Source of the DNA: Leptospira sp.
GTDB lineage: Bacteria; Spirochaetota; Leptospiria; Leptospirales; Leptospiraceae
Length of the DNA stretch: 6,972 nt
NCBI GenBank assembly: GCA_025457985.1
Contig: JALOTI010000100.1
Location: 1-6,972 of the forward strand
Direction of reading: 5' to 3'
Numbering within the stretch: position 1 is the first letter of the stretch; every line of letters begins with the position of its first letter. Made by a program: the position numbers and the translations under genes. The notes beneath the pieces are model-generated. The model did no database searches, had not been told where the DNA came from, and saw nothing but the letters and a program-made list of their open reading frames with translations. Below are positions 1 to 5,602 of this stretch, piece by piece.

Positions 1-406
1 GAACCCATAGTGGACCTACGGCAATCAACAAAACGGCAACATTAAAGTATACATTCGAAATATTTCCGGACGCAATGGATCCCGAACTATCCAAAAAAAA
101 CCAAGCTAAGATACCTATAAGGACAGACTTTCGGACTCCGTCTGGCGCCTTATCGTAAACAAATTGTGAGAGCATCCATACGTTTACACCCCATCCAAAT
201 AAAAATCCACCCGTCAATGCAGACAAAAAATGGGTATCTGGAGAATCAAAAGTTGTTTTCCCGTCGATCGGCCAACTCAGTATATCTAGAGTCAAACGAG
301 CGAGTTCGGATGTCTCGGGCATCGTACCCAAAAAGAAAATAGGACCAAAAGATCCTATAACAACGGCAGTAATCTTTAGATAGAATTTGTGAAATTTTTG
401 ATTCAT
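1..406 (-). CDS. Small four-helix integral membrane protein, unknown function (C-terminus off the left edge)
   Basis: The frame opens at ATG 404-406 and stays open to base 1, giving 135 residues with no stop. Seen: four hydrophobic stretches, near residues 10-28, 61-79, 93-111 and 117-134. The second carries a Gly/Trp-rich segment (LTGGFLFGWGVNVW) and the third ends in AWFFLDSSGS. I recall similar four-helix proteins of about 140 residues in many bacteria, none with an assigned function, so only a few residues are probably missing. The start is the only reasonable one: an in-frame stop lies just upstream with no other start codon between. The best Shine-Dalgarno match (AAGGAG on the minus strand, 421-426) is 14 bases away, longer than usual. 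It lies 108 bp downstream of the TetR gene on the same strand with no terminator between them, so it is a likely co-transcribed gene or target. Function is not claimed. Confidence 0.8.
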   Translation of the reverse strand, partial: MNQKFHKFYLKITAVVIGSFGPIFFLGTMPETSELARLTLDILSWPIDGKTTFDSPDTHFLSALTGGFLFGWGVNVWMLSQFVYDKAPDGVRKSVLIGILAWFFLDSSGSIASGNISNVYFNVAVLLIAVGPLWV

Positions 407-443
407 TACTCTTATTTCAACTCCTTAGTTTATTTCACGGAAC

Positions 444-463
444 TGAATAATCAAAATGATTCA
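444..463. promoter_or_regulatory. Imperfect palindrome, candidate TetR operator with promoter-like hexamers
   Basis: The 20-bp stretch pairs at 7 of 10 positions, with outer arms TGAAT and ATTCA. It sits 38-57 bp upstream of the small membrane protein start and just after the TetR gene. On the minus strand, TTGATT (449-454) and TAAACT (427-432) lie 16 bp apart and could be -35 and -10 boxes. However, transcription would then start around 420 and leave out the only Shine-Dalgarno match, which weakens that reading. Short palindromes are common by chance in AT-rich DNA, so this is a suggestion from position and symmetry only. Confidence 0.22.
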
Positions 464-514
464 ATAGAAATTGTTTACTCGTAATTTTATTCTCTGTACG
501 GTTGCGTCTAGCGA

Positions 515-1054
515 TTACACTCCCGCTATGCCGTGAATTGTTGTTTTGAGTTTAGAAAAATATCCTCTGAGCCAAATTTCATTGATGTTATCAAAATGAA
601 TTTGCAGATAAAAATTTTCAAGTGCCAATGAAAACAAGTTATGCCATTGTAAGTCTGTTAAATTTAATTGAATCTCTTGTTTCCAAATATTTAAAAATGG
701 TATTAGAACAATTGAGTCTATCTGTTCTATCAGTGATTGAATCTTTGGATTCATCCGAATCACTCTTAACTGTTTGTTAAACAAAAGATCAATTCGATGT
801 TCAACAAGTATTGCAACTAATTCAGGATCAACGGATGATGCATTTTTTTCCTTCTCCGCAAGAAGTTGGCAATTTTGAAAATGAAATTCGTACATTTGCT
901 GAACGAAATTTTCTAAATCAACGAAAAGATAATAAAAGGAAGATTTTGGTTTGCCAACTAGCTTTGCTAGTTTTTCAATTTTTAATTTTTCGAATCCATC
1001 AATAGCAGCCATTTGATAGCCAGCCTGGATCCACGGGATTCTTGATTCCGACAT
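515..1054 (-). CDS. TetR/AcrR-family transcriptional regulator
   Basis: A 179-residue protein, within the usual size of TetR regulators. Seen: an N-terminal helix with AGYQMAAIDGF (residues 11-21), then a helix-turn-helix at about 24-46. The recognition helix region reads KPKSSFYYLF and is followed by DLENF, where the family normally has F-x-x-K-E-x-L. This KSSFY-x-x-F-x-D-x-E-x-F pattern is, from memory, typical of one branch of the family. Residues 50-179 are predicted helical and should form the ligand-binding and dimer domain; nothing there identifies a ligand. The ATG at 1054 is chosen because an in-frame stop lies 36 bp upstream with no alternative start; no good Shine-Dalgarno precedes it. 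It probably represses itself and/or the membrane gene that follows at 406 on the same strand. The family call is firm; the target is inferred. Confidence 0.9.
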   Translation of the reverse strand: MSESRIPWIQAGYQMAAIDGFEKLKIEKLAKLVGKPKSSFYYLFVDLENFVQQMYEFHFQNCQLLAEKEKNASSVDPELVAILVEHRIDLLFNKQLRVIRMNPKIQSLIEQIDSIVLIPFLNIWKQEIQLNLTDLQWHNLFSLALENFYLQIHFDNINEIWLRGYFSKLKTTIHGIAGV

Positions 1055-1085
1055 TCGAACTGCACCATTTTTTTGGAAAAGACTT

Positions 1086-1119
1086 TAGATTTAAAAGATT
1101 CTTATATAACTAAAATCTA
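1086..1119. promoter_or_regulatory. Inverted repeat around a TATATAA box upstream of the TetR gene
   Basis: Seven-base arms TAGATTT (1086-1092) and AAATCTA (1113-1119) flank a 20-bp AT-rich centre. The centre includes, read on the minus strand, TTATATAAG (1101-1109), a plausible -10 region 47-55 bp upstream of the regulator's ATG. No convincing -35 is seen at the right distance. TetR proteins often bind symmetric sites across their own promoter, so this is a candidate autoregulatory operator. The arms are rather far apart and the composition favours chance matches. Confidence 0.22.
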
Positions 1120-1146
1120 TTGAATTTGATTTGATCTCAAACCTAC

Positions 1147-1174
1147 AAAAAAACCCACCGCAAGGTGGGTTTTT
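1147..1174 (-). terminator. Rho-independent terminator of loa22
   Basis: An 11-bp perfect stem (AAAAACCCACC, 1149-1159, with GGTGGGTTTTT, 1164-1174) closes a 4-base loop (1160-1163). Read on the minus strand, the stem is followed by an unbroken T run (complement of 1147-1153). It lies 46 bp past the loa22 stop and about 90 bp before the TetR start, so it insulates the regulator from the lipoprotein transcript. The plus strand also has a T-rich tail, so the hairpin could work in both directions, but no plus-strand gene ends here within the window. Confidence 0.9.
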
Positions 1175-1219
1175 GGATTTTTTCCCATTCTTCCCGATGG
1201 TAACGGGATAAAATTCGTT

Positions 1220-1786
1220 TTACTTAGAAACGATCTGGAATGTCACTCGTCTGTTGATTTGATCTTTTTCGTCAAAACCAGATATTGGGTTTGAAGAACC
1301 AACTGCTTTCACATCCAACTTGTCAGCAGGAATTCCTTGTTTTACAAGCGCTGCTTTCACTGCATCCGCTCGGAGTTGAGAGTAGTATCCATTTCCTTTT
1401 TTAGAGCCTTCTGCTTCTTCTGGACCAGATGCATCCGCGTGACCAATTACTTGTAACGTGTAACCTTCTGGAAGCTTAGCAATGGCATCTTTGATGTATG
1501 CAACATTATCTTTTGCCCATGTTTGGAAATCCGCAGCAGGGATATCAGCTAGTTTGTAGCTAAATCCTCTTCTTCTCACTCCGTCTGGATAACGATAGTC
1601 TTTGAGTGCTTTGTTAATTTCCTCAATCAAGGCCATATTCATGTCCCTGGATGAAACCTTTGTTGTTTCAGTGGTTTTTGTTTCTTCAGCGGGAGGAGTC
1701 TTAACTTCGTCTGTGGATTTGCAATTGGTTAAAAAAAGCGTGAAACTAACGAAGAGGATGAGGCTCCCAAAAAATCCTTTTTTCAT
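1220..1786 (-). CDS. loa22: Loa22-type OmpA-family outer membrane lipoprotein
   Basis: A 188-residue lipoprotein that should be anchored in the outer membrane and bind peptidoglycan. Seen: a signal peptide with Lys2-Lys3, a hydrophobic core (5-19) and the lipobox LTNC, so the lipidated cysteine is C22. A Lys/Thr/Glu-rich linker follows (23-47), then an OmpA C-terminal domain (about 60-186). GHADASG holds D118 and QLRADAV holds R139, the Asp/Arg pair that in this family contacts diaminopimelate; the spacing of 21 equals that of D122 and R143 reported for L. interrogans Loa22. NRRVTF (178-183) closes the domain. The segments YRYPDGV, GFSYK, KLPEGY, GPEEAEGSKKGN and ALVKQGIPADKL align almost word for word with Loa22 as I remember it. 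Loa22 is a known L. interrogans virulence factor, but homologues also occur in saprophytes. The start is supported by a Shine-Dalgarno six bases upstream. It has its own terminator and no co-directional partner. Confidence 0.93.
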   Translation of the reverse strand: MKKGFFGSLILFVSFTLFLTNCKSTDEVKTPPAEETKTTETTKVSSRDMNMALIEEINKALKDYRYPDGVRRRGFSYKLADIPAADFQTWAKDNVAYIKDAIAKLPEGYTLQVIGHADASGPEEAEGSKKGNGYYSQLRADAVKAALVKQGIPADKLDVKAVGSSNPISGFDEKDQINRRVTFQIVSK

Positions 1787-1789
1787 ATG

Positions 1790-1817
1790 TTGACCTACCT
1801 ATTACTTTCCATAGTTT
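1790..1817 (+). promoter_or_regulatory. Candidate promoter of the pseudouridine synthase operon
   Basis: TTGACC (1790-1795, five of six to consensus) and TAGTTT (1812-1817, three of six) are 16 bp apart, placing a start near 1824, about 20 bases before the ATG at 1845. The -10 overlaps the candidate -10 of loa22 on the other strand, and the -35 lies in the loa22 ribosome-site region, so polymerase could not occupy both at once. Confidence 0.33.
1793..1800 (-). promoter_or_regulatory. Ribosome binding site of loa22
   Basis: On the minus strand the tandem AGGTAGGT ends six bases before the ATG at 1786. The spacing is ideal, and this supports the chosen start over any internal methionine such as M49 or M51, which would remove the signal peptide. 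Confidence 0.7.
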
Positions 1818-1839
1818 AGTTCTTTTCATTAGACAACAA
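1811..1839 (-). promoter_or_regulatory. Candidate loa22 promoter
   Basis: On the minus strand, TTGTTG (1834-1839) and AACTAT (1811-1816) are 17 bp apart. Transcription would start near 1804 and leave a leader of under 20 bases that still includes the AGGTAGGT ribosome site. The -10 match is only moderate. The -35 box lies just before the start codon of the divergent pseudouridine synthase. Confidence 0.35.
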
Positions 1840-1844
1840 CCAAA

Positions 1845-2783
1845 ATGCAAATAATTTTAAAAGTTTCCGAAGATTACGACGCCCAAAGACTCGATGTTTT
1901 TCTAAAAGAAAACGCCGGAGATGATCTGAGTAGGTCCACGGTTCAAAAATGGATCGATTCTGGATTTGTGACAAATCAAACCACAGATAAAGAAATCCGT
2001 AAAAACGGTCATAAGGTGGTTCTTGGAGAAACGTACAGTGTACAGATTGTAGCCAGACCTCCATCTAGATTGGAACCAATCCGCATGGATATTCCCGTTT
2101 TATTCGATGATGAAGAATTTATGGTGATCCACAAAAAACCGGGAATTGCCTGCCATAGTGGTCCTGGAGATGACGAACCATCTTTAGTCAATGGGCTTCT
2201 CTACCAGTTTCAAAATCTATCTCAGTCAGGTGGCGAAAGACGACCAGGGATCGTACATCGTTTAGACAAACCAACAGAAGGAGTTTTATTAATTGCTAAA
2301 ACAGATAGAGCACATGCGGCTCTCGGTAAAATGTTCCAAGAGAGAAAAGTTGAGAAAACCTATTATGTTTGGGTATTACAAGCTCCAGTGGAAGCGAAAG
2401 GAACGATTCAATTACCTATAGGAAGAAACACGGTTGAACGGATTAAGATGTGCGTTCGTGAGGATGGTCGAGATGCAATCACTCACTATGAAACGGAAAA
2501 GATCATTCAAACACAAACTGGAAGAAAGTATTCATTTTTAAAGATAGGTTTAGAGACAGGCAGAACCCACCAAATACGTGTTCATCTTTCCAAAATTGGT
2601 TGCCCTGTCGTTGGTGATAGCCTGTATTCAAGGTCGGCGAAGGATTATTCTCAATTTGGACTTTTGCTTGTTGCAAAAGAACTCAAATTTGAACACCCCT
2701 TCCAATCAGGAAAAATAATTCAGGTTGGTATAGATTTTCCAGAACGATTTTTAACCTTCGAACGAAAATGTGTAAACTATTAA
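1845..2783 (+). CDS. RluD-like pseudouridine synthase (RluA family)
   Basis: A 312-residue enzyme that should isomerise specific uridines in structured RNA, most likely 23S rRNA, to pseudouridine. Seen: an N-terminal S4-like RNA-binding domain (about 1-68, with QRLDVFL at 14-20 and STVQKWIDSG at 31-40), then the catalytic domain. The signature is GIVHRLDKPTEG at 135-146, with catalytic Asp D141. GRTHQIRVHL (239-248) and VVGDSLY (255-261) are the other conserved blocks. S4 domain plus length fit RluD better than the shorter RluA, but the exact uridine cannot be read from sequence. E145 stands where many members have Ser or Thr in the R-L-D-x-x-T-[ST]-G motif. An in-frame TAG 12 bases upstream and a full S4 domain fix the ATG as the start, although no Shine-Dalgarno is visible. 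It diverges from loa22, and the next gene starts one base after its stop. Confidence 0.93.
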   Translation: MQIILKVSEDYDAQRLDVFLKENAGDDLSRSTVQKWIDSGFVTNQTTDKEIRKNGHKVVLGETYSVQIVARPPSRLEPIRMDIPVLFDDEEFMVIHKKPGIACHSGPGDDEPSLVNGLLYQFQNLSQSGGERRPGIVHRLDKPTEGVLLIAKTDRAHAALGKMFQERKVEKTYYVWVLQAPVEAKGTIQLPIGRNTVERIKMCVREDGRDAITHYETEKIIQTQTGRKYSFLKIGLETGRTHQIRVHLSKIGCPVVGDSLYSRSAKDYSQFGLLLVAKELKFEHPFQSGKIIQVGIDFPERFLTFERKCVNY

Positions 2784-2784
2784 A

Positions 2785-4218
2785 ATGAAGGACATTCGCC
2801 TAACATTTTTCTATGTGGTTCCGTATTTTTTTATGCAAAACATCTTTGAGGTCATTTATGAGTATCACTTTGGTATAGTTACCAATAGCGATGCGCTTTA
2901 TCCATATTTGTTTGCAAAAGATCTATGGACTATAGGTATAGCTGGTTGGAATGTTCCTCCATCAACCTCATTTTTCCCTGACATAGTTTTATCTATTCTT
3001 GTTTATCCTTTAGCCTCATCCACGTTCCGTTTTTATTTGATCCTGGGACTCTTTTTTTATCTCCTCCCAGGTTTGCTTTCCTCAAAATTTGGCTTGTACA
3101 AATCTTTAGGTCCGCTCGTCTCTTTTGTTTTCCTACTTTTAGCCGCCGAGTTTCCATCTACGATTGGCCAATTCTATCTGCCAGGCTTTCATACATCCGT
3201 TTTTTATCTCTTCTTTCTCTCTCTTTCCATACTGGATAAAAAGGAAATCAGCTCTACTAAACTTTCCGTATACCTTATCCTTCTTTTCTCTTTTGCTTTC
3301 GCCTCCGAACAACTTTTTTTTGTGCAGACGGCAACGGTATTGATTCCGATTTACATCCAAAGGTTCAAAAAAAATACTAAGTTACTCGCTTTCATACCAT
3401 TAGGAATCTGTCTCGGAACATTCGCATTATTCAAATTATGCGAATTTTTTGGTTTAGGAGTCACTTCGGTTCTACAATTTTCCCCATTTTCAAACATCAT
3501 GAACGCTATAAATTTGGAAGGTTTGGAGAGAATATGGAATCTTTGGAAACAAGAATGGATTCAGACCGAATTTCGTTTCTGGTTCATTTTGTATCTCATC
3601 CTTTTTAGTATACTAATCATCTTTAGGCGAAGTTTTTCTGAATGGAAGGAATACAATCGTTTTGTTTTACTTTGTCTATCACCGATCGTTACTTTATTTT
3701 TACTCTCTATTTATTCTCTCAGTTTCAATCAGAGGTATTTATACTTTCTTATCTGGATTCCTGTTTTTTTCTCTTTTTTCATTTTACAGGCCCTAAGATT
3801 TAAAAAGTCCACTATCGTATTGGTTTTTCTACTTTTCTGTATTGGCTATTTTTGGAGCTTCAAAGAGAGTCAAAAAATTCTCATCCAGAAAGGTAAACTC
3901 AAACGAGAGGGACGGATGAGTTGTTTCTCTACTTGGGATCTAAATGCAGAAATTGCCTCGAGTTATTGGCCGGTGAAGTATTTGAAAGTATTTTCTCCCG
4001 TTCCAGTGCGGATCGTTCCTGTTTCGGAGTCTGGTATTTACCATCATTGGATTCACAACCGAACCTGGGACAGCAAAGTATTTCAAAAACCTCTCAGTGA
4101 ATACCAATTTGCCTTAGTTGATGTTCCAACATTCCACCAATATGAATCTATTTTTACAAGTTTAGGTTTTTCCTCACAAAGGGATTGTCTCGACTGGAAA
4201 ATTTTACAGAAACAATAA
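2785..4218 (+). CDS. Polytopic membrane protein, possible GT-C-type glycosyltransferase
   Basis: A 477-residue protein with about 11 predicted membrane helices (roughly 5-25, 62-78, 82-98, 106-121, 135-150, 160-178, 199-220, 264-280, 293-312, 317-336 and 341-358), then a soluble tail of about 115 residues. After the first helix comes NSDALYPYLFAKDL (34-47, with D36) and later FFPD (63-66). Acidic residues in the first external loop of a protein with this many helices are the usual mark of GT-C enzymes, which move sugars from lipid-linked donors. I do not recognise a specific family and no substrate can be named. The C-terminal tail (HWIHNRTWDS, then RDCLDWKIL at the end) is probably extracytoplasmic. 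The ATG lies one base after the synthase stop, with no Shine-Dalgarno of its own, so translation is probably coupled. Alternatives are a flippase or other envelope protein. Confidence 0.75.
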   Translation: MKDIRLTFFYVVPYFFMQNIFEVIYEYHFGIVTNSDALYPYLFAKDLWTIGIAGWNVPPSTSFFPDIVLSILVYPLASSTFRFYLILGLFFYLLPGLLSSKFGLYKSLGPLVSFVFLLLAAEFPSTIGQFYLPGFHTSVFYLFFLSLSILDKKEISSTKLSVYLILLFSFAFASEQLFFVQTATVLIPIYIQRFKKNTKLLAFIPLGICLGTFALFKLCEFFGLGVTSVLQFSPFSNIMNAINLEGLERIWNLWKQEWIQTEFRFWFILYLILFSILIIFRRSFSEWKEYNRFVLLCLSPIVTLFLLSIYSLSFNQRYLYFLIWIPVFFSFFILQALRFKKSTIVLVFLLFCIGYFWSFKESQKILIQKGKLKREGRMSCFSTWDLNAEIASSYWPVKYLKVFSPVPVRIVPVSESGIYHHWIHNRTWDSKVFQKPLSEYQFALVDVPTFHQYESIFTSLGFSSQRDCLDWKILQKQ

Positions 4219-4284
4219 GGAGGATACAGGTTACCTAATTTTTGCTAGATTTTTTCCCAGTGGTTCCATAGATTCTTTATACCT

Positions 4285-4290
4285 AAGGAA
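4285..4290 (+). promoter_or_regulatory. Ribosome binding site of the TerC-family gene
   Basis: AAGGAA ends five bases before the ATG at 4296 and supports that start. The rest of the 77-bp gap (4219-4295) holds no terminator and no convincing promoter; TATACC at 4278-4283 is too close to the ribosome site to be a useful -10. Read-through from the upstream gene is therefore possible. Confidence 0.65.
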
Positions 4291-4295
4291 ACACT

Positions 4296-5036
4296 ATGTT
4301 CGAAAGTATTTTAGATCCCGGAATTTGGATGGCACTTCTCACCTTAACGGCACTTGAGATTGTTCTAGGCATTGACAACATCATTTTTATTTCAATTCTC
4401 TCATCCAGGCTTCCCAAAGAAAAACAAAAGTCAGCGCGTCAGATAGGATTGATACTTGCGATGCTAACGCGAGTTTTATTGTTATTCTCTTTATCCTTTA
4501 TCATGAAACTGACTGCACCCTTATTTACTGTTTTTACCGAACAGATAAGTGGGAGAGACATCATTTTAATACTTGGGGGACTCTTTCTGATTGCCAAGGC
4601 AACTACAGAAATCCACCACAAGTTAGAAGGAGAATCGGGTCATTCCGATGAAAAAGTAAAGTATGCTTCCTTTTCTAAAATTATTTTTCAGATTATGATT
4701 TTAGATATAGTGTTCTCTTTAGATAGTGTGATCACTGCGGTGGGGATGACTGATAAACTTTTTGTTATGGTCACGGCAGTTATTCTTTCTGTCGGATTTA
4801 TGTTGGTATCTAGTGGGAGTATCTCTGACTTTGTGGACAAACACCCAACAATTAAAATCCTAGCGCTGAGTTTTCTCATTCTAATCGGTGTTGCCTTACT
4901 CGGAGAAGGATTTGAACTCCATATCCCTAAAGGTTACATATACTTCGCTATGAGTTTCTCTGTGATTGTTGAATTCCTTAATATGAAACTGCGAAAGGTT
5001 TCGGAAAAACCCGTTGCACTCAAAGGTAAGTTTTAG
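4296..5036 (+). CDS. TerC/YgdQ-family integral membrane protein (probable metal-ion exporter)
   Basis: A 246-residue protein matching Escherichia coli YgdQ, as I recall it, from end to end, with the same length and block order. Seen: about seven hydrophobic helices. The first carries the TerC signature ALEIVLGIDNIIF (19-31) with E21, D27 and N28; a central helix repeats it as LDIVFSLDSVITAVG (136-150) with D137, D143 and S144. SGRDIILILGGLFLI (85-99) and PKGYIYFAMSFS (211-222) are further family blocks. Hydrophilic loops lie at about 38-48 and 105-125. The paired acidic helices are thought to form a metal site; TerC-family proteins such as Bacillus YkoY and MeeF have been tied to manganese export. 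The tellurite label is historical and is not implied here. No CBS or CorC domain follows, as in the short form of the family. Its TAG stop overlaps the GTG start of the next gene by one base (TAGTG), suggesting coupled translation. Confidence 0.92.
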   Translation: MFESILDPGIWMALLTLTALEIVLGIDNIIFISILSSRLPKEKQKSARQIGLILAMLTRVLLLFSLSFIMKLTAPLFTVFTEQISGRDIILILGGLFLIAKATTEIHHKLEGESGHSDEKVKYASFSKIIFQIMILDIVFSLDSVITAVGMTDKLFVMVTAVILSVGFMLVSSGSISDFVDKHPTIKILALSFLILIGVALLGEGFELHIPKGYIYFAMSFSVIVEFLNMKLRKVSEKPVALKGKF

Positions 5037-5602
5037 TGAAACGTTCGACTTTTTTGAAAGGATTCTTTTTGACTCTTTCGGCGATCTTCGTTCCCAAAAA
5101 AGTATTCTCAAACGATACCTTTTCTAAAGAATCCTGGAAAGAGTTTTGGGATGAGGCGAGTGGTCTGGAAGAACTTGTTCCCGTTTTAGAAGCCGTGGAA
5201 AAAGGAACTCTCAAACTCGAAATCCAAGGGAGTTGGTCTCTTGGGAAGGTTTTAAGCCATTGTTCGCAAAGTATTCAATATTCCATATTAGGATATCCTG
5301 AAATGAAATCTGCTTTGTTTCGTGGCTCCGCAGGAAAGATGGCTTTTTCTTTTTTTGCATTTCGCAATAAAATGAGCCATGGTTTAGAAGATCCCATTCC
5401 TGGAGGAGAAAAACTTTCGAATGAGATAGATGTTCGGGTAGCAGCCAAAAACCTTCTCAGCGATATACGGTTATTCCAATCCAAAGAAAAAGAGGATTTA
5501 AGACCTCACTTTGCTTATGGAGAATTATCCAAGGCAGAGTATGATCTAGCCCACACTCTACATATTAAAAATCATTTTGAACGTGTATCACTGGTAAACT
5601 GA
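5036..5602 (+). CDS. Exported DinB-like protein, DUF1569 family
   Basis: A 188-residue protein of unknown function. Seen: an N-terminal signal (MKRSTFLKGF, then a hydrophobic run to about residue 19, with a likely cut after VFS at 23-25). The mature part resembles DUF1569, a branch of the DinB four-helix fold: WSLGKVLSHC (67-76, with H75), PHFAYGELS (157-165) and a last helix with H173, H176 and H180. In DinB-fold proteins one His from the second helix and an H-x3-H pair from the last helix bind a divalent metal; H75, H176 and H180 fit that pattern. The GTG start shares its G with the TerC stop; AAAGGTAAG (5022-5030) supplies a ribosome site with nine bases between AAGG and GTG. The signal resembles a Tat signal (R-R-x-F-L-K) except that the second Arg is Ser4. 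Its 3' end overlaps the kinase gene on the other strand by 15 bp. Family call fairly sure; role unknown. Confidence 0.78.
   Translation: MKRSTFLKGFFLTLSAIFVPKKVFSNDTFSKESWKEFWDEASGLEELVPVLEAVEKGTLKLEIQGSWSLGKVLSHCSQSIQYSILGYPEMKSALFRGSAGKMAFSFFAFRNKMSHGLEDPIPGGEKLSNEIDVRVAAKNLLSDIRLFQSKEKEDLRPHFAYGELSKAEYDLAHTLHIKNHFERVSLVN

Noticed and set aside
811..1005. Short plus-strand open frame opposite the TetR gene
   Set aside because: It lies wholly antisense to a clear regulator, its product resembles nothing, and it has no ribosome site. Similar antisense frames in the other genes were dropped for the same reason.
4217..4224. Strong Shine-Dalgarno-like AAGGAGGA overlapping the stop of the GT-C-like gene, suggesting a hidden small gene in 4219-4295
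   Set aside because: No start codon at a workable distance opens a frame of meaningful length; the nearest TTG frame ends after about nine codons. The TerC start has its own site at 4285-4290.
4219..4295. Possible manganese riboswitch (yybP-ykoY type) or terminator before the TerC-family gene
   Set aside because: The gap is only 77 bp, too short for the leader plus expression platform, and no extended stem or stem plus T run is present. AGGTTACCT at 4227-4235 is symmetric but leaves a one-base loop.
4296..5036. Tellurite-resistance determinant
   Set aside because: The TerC name suggests it, but this is the chromosomal YgdQ-like form with no other ter genes nearby, so resistance is not supported.
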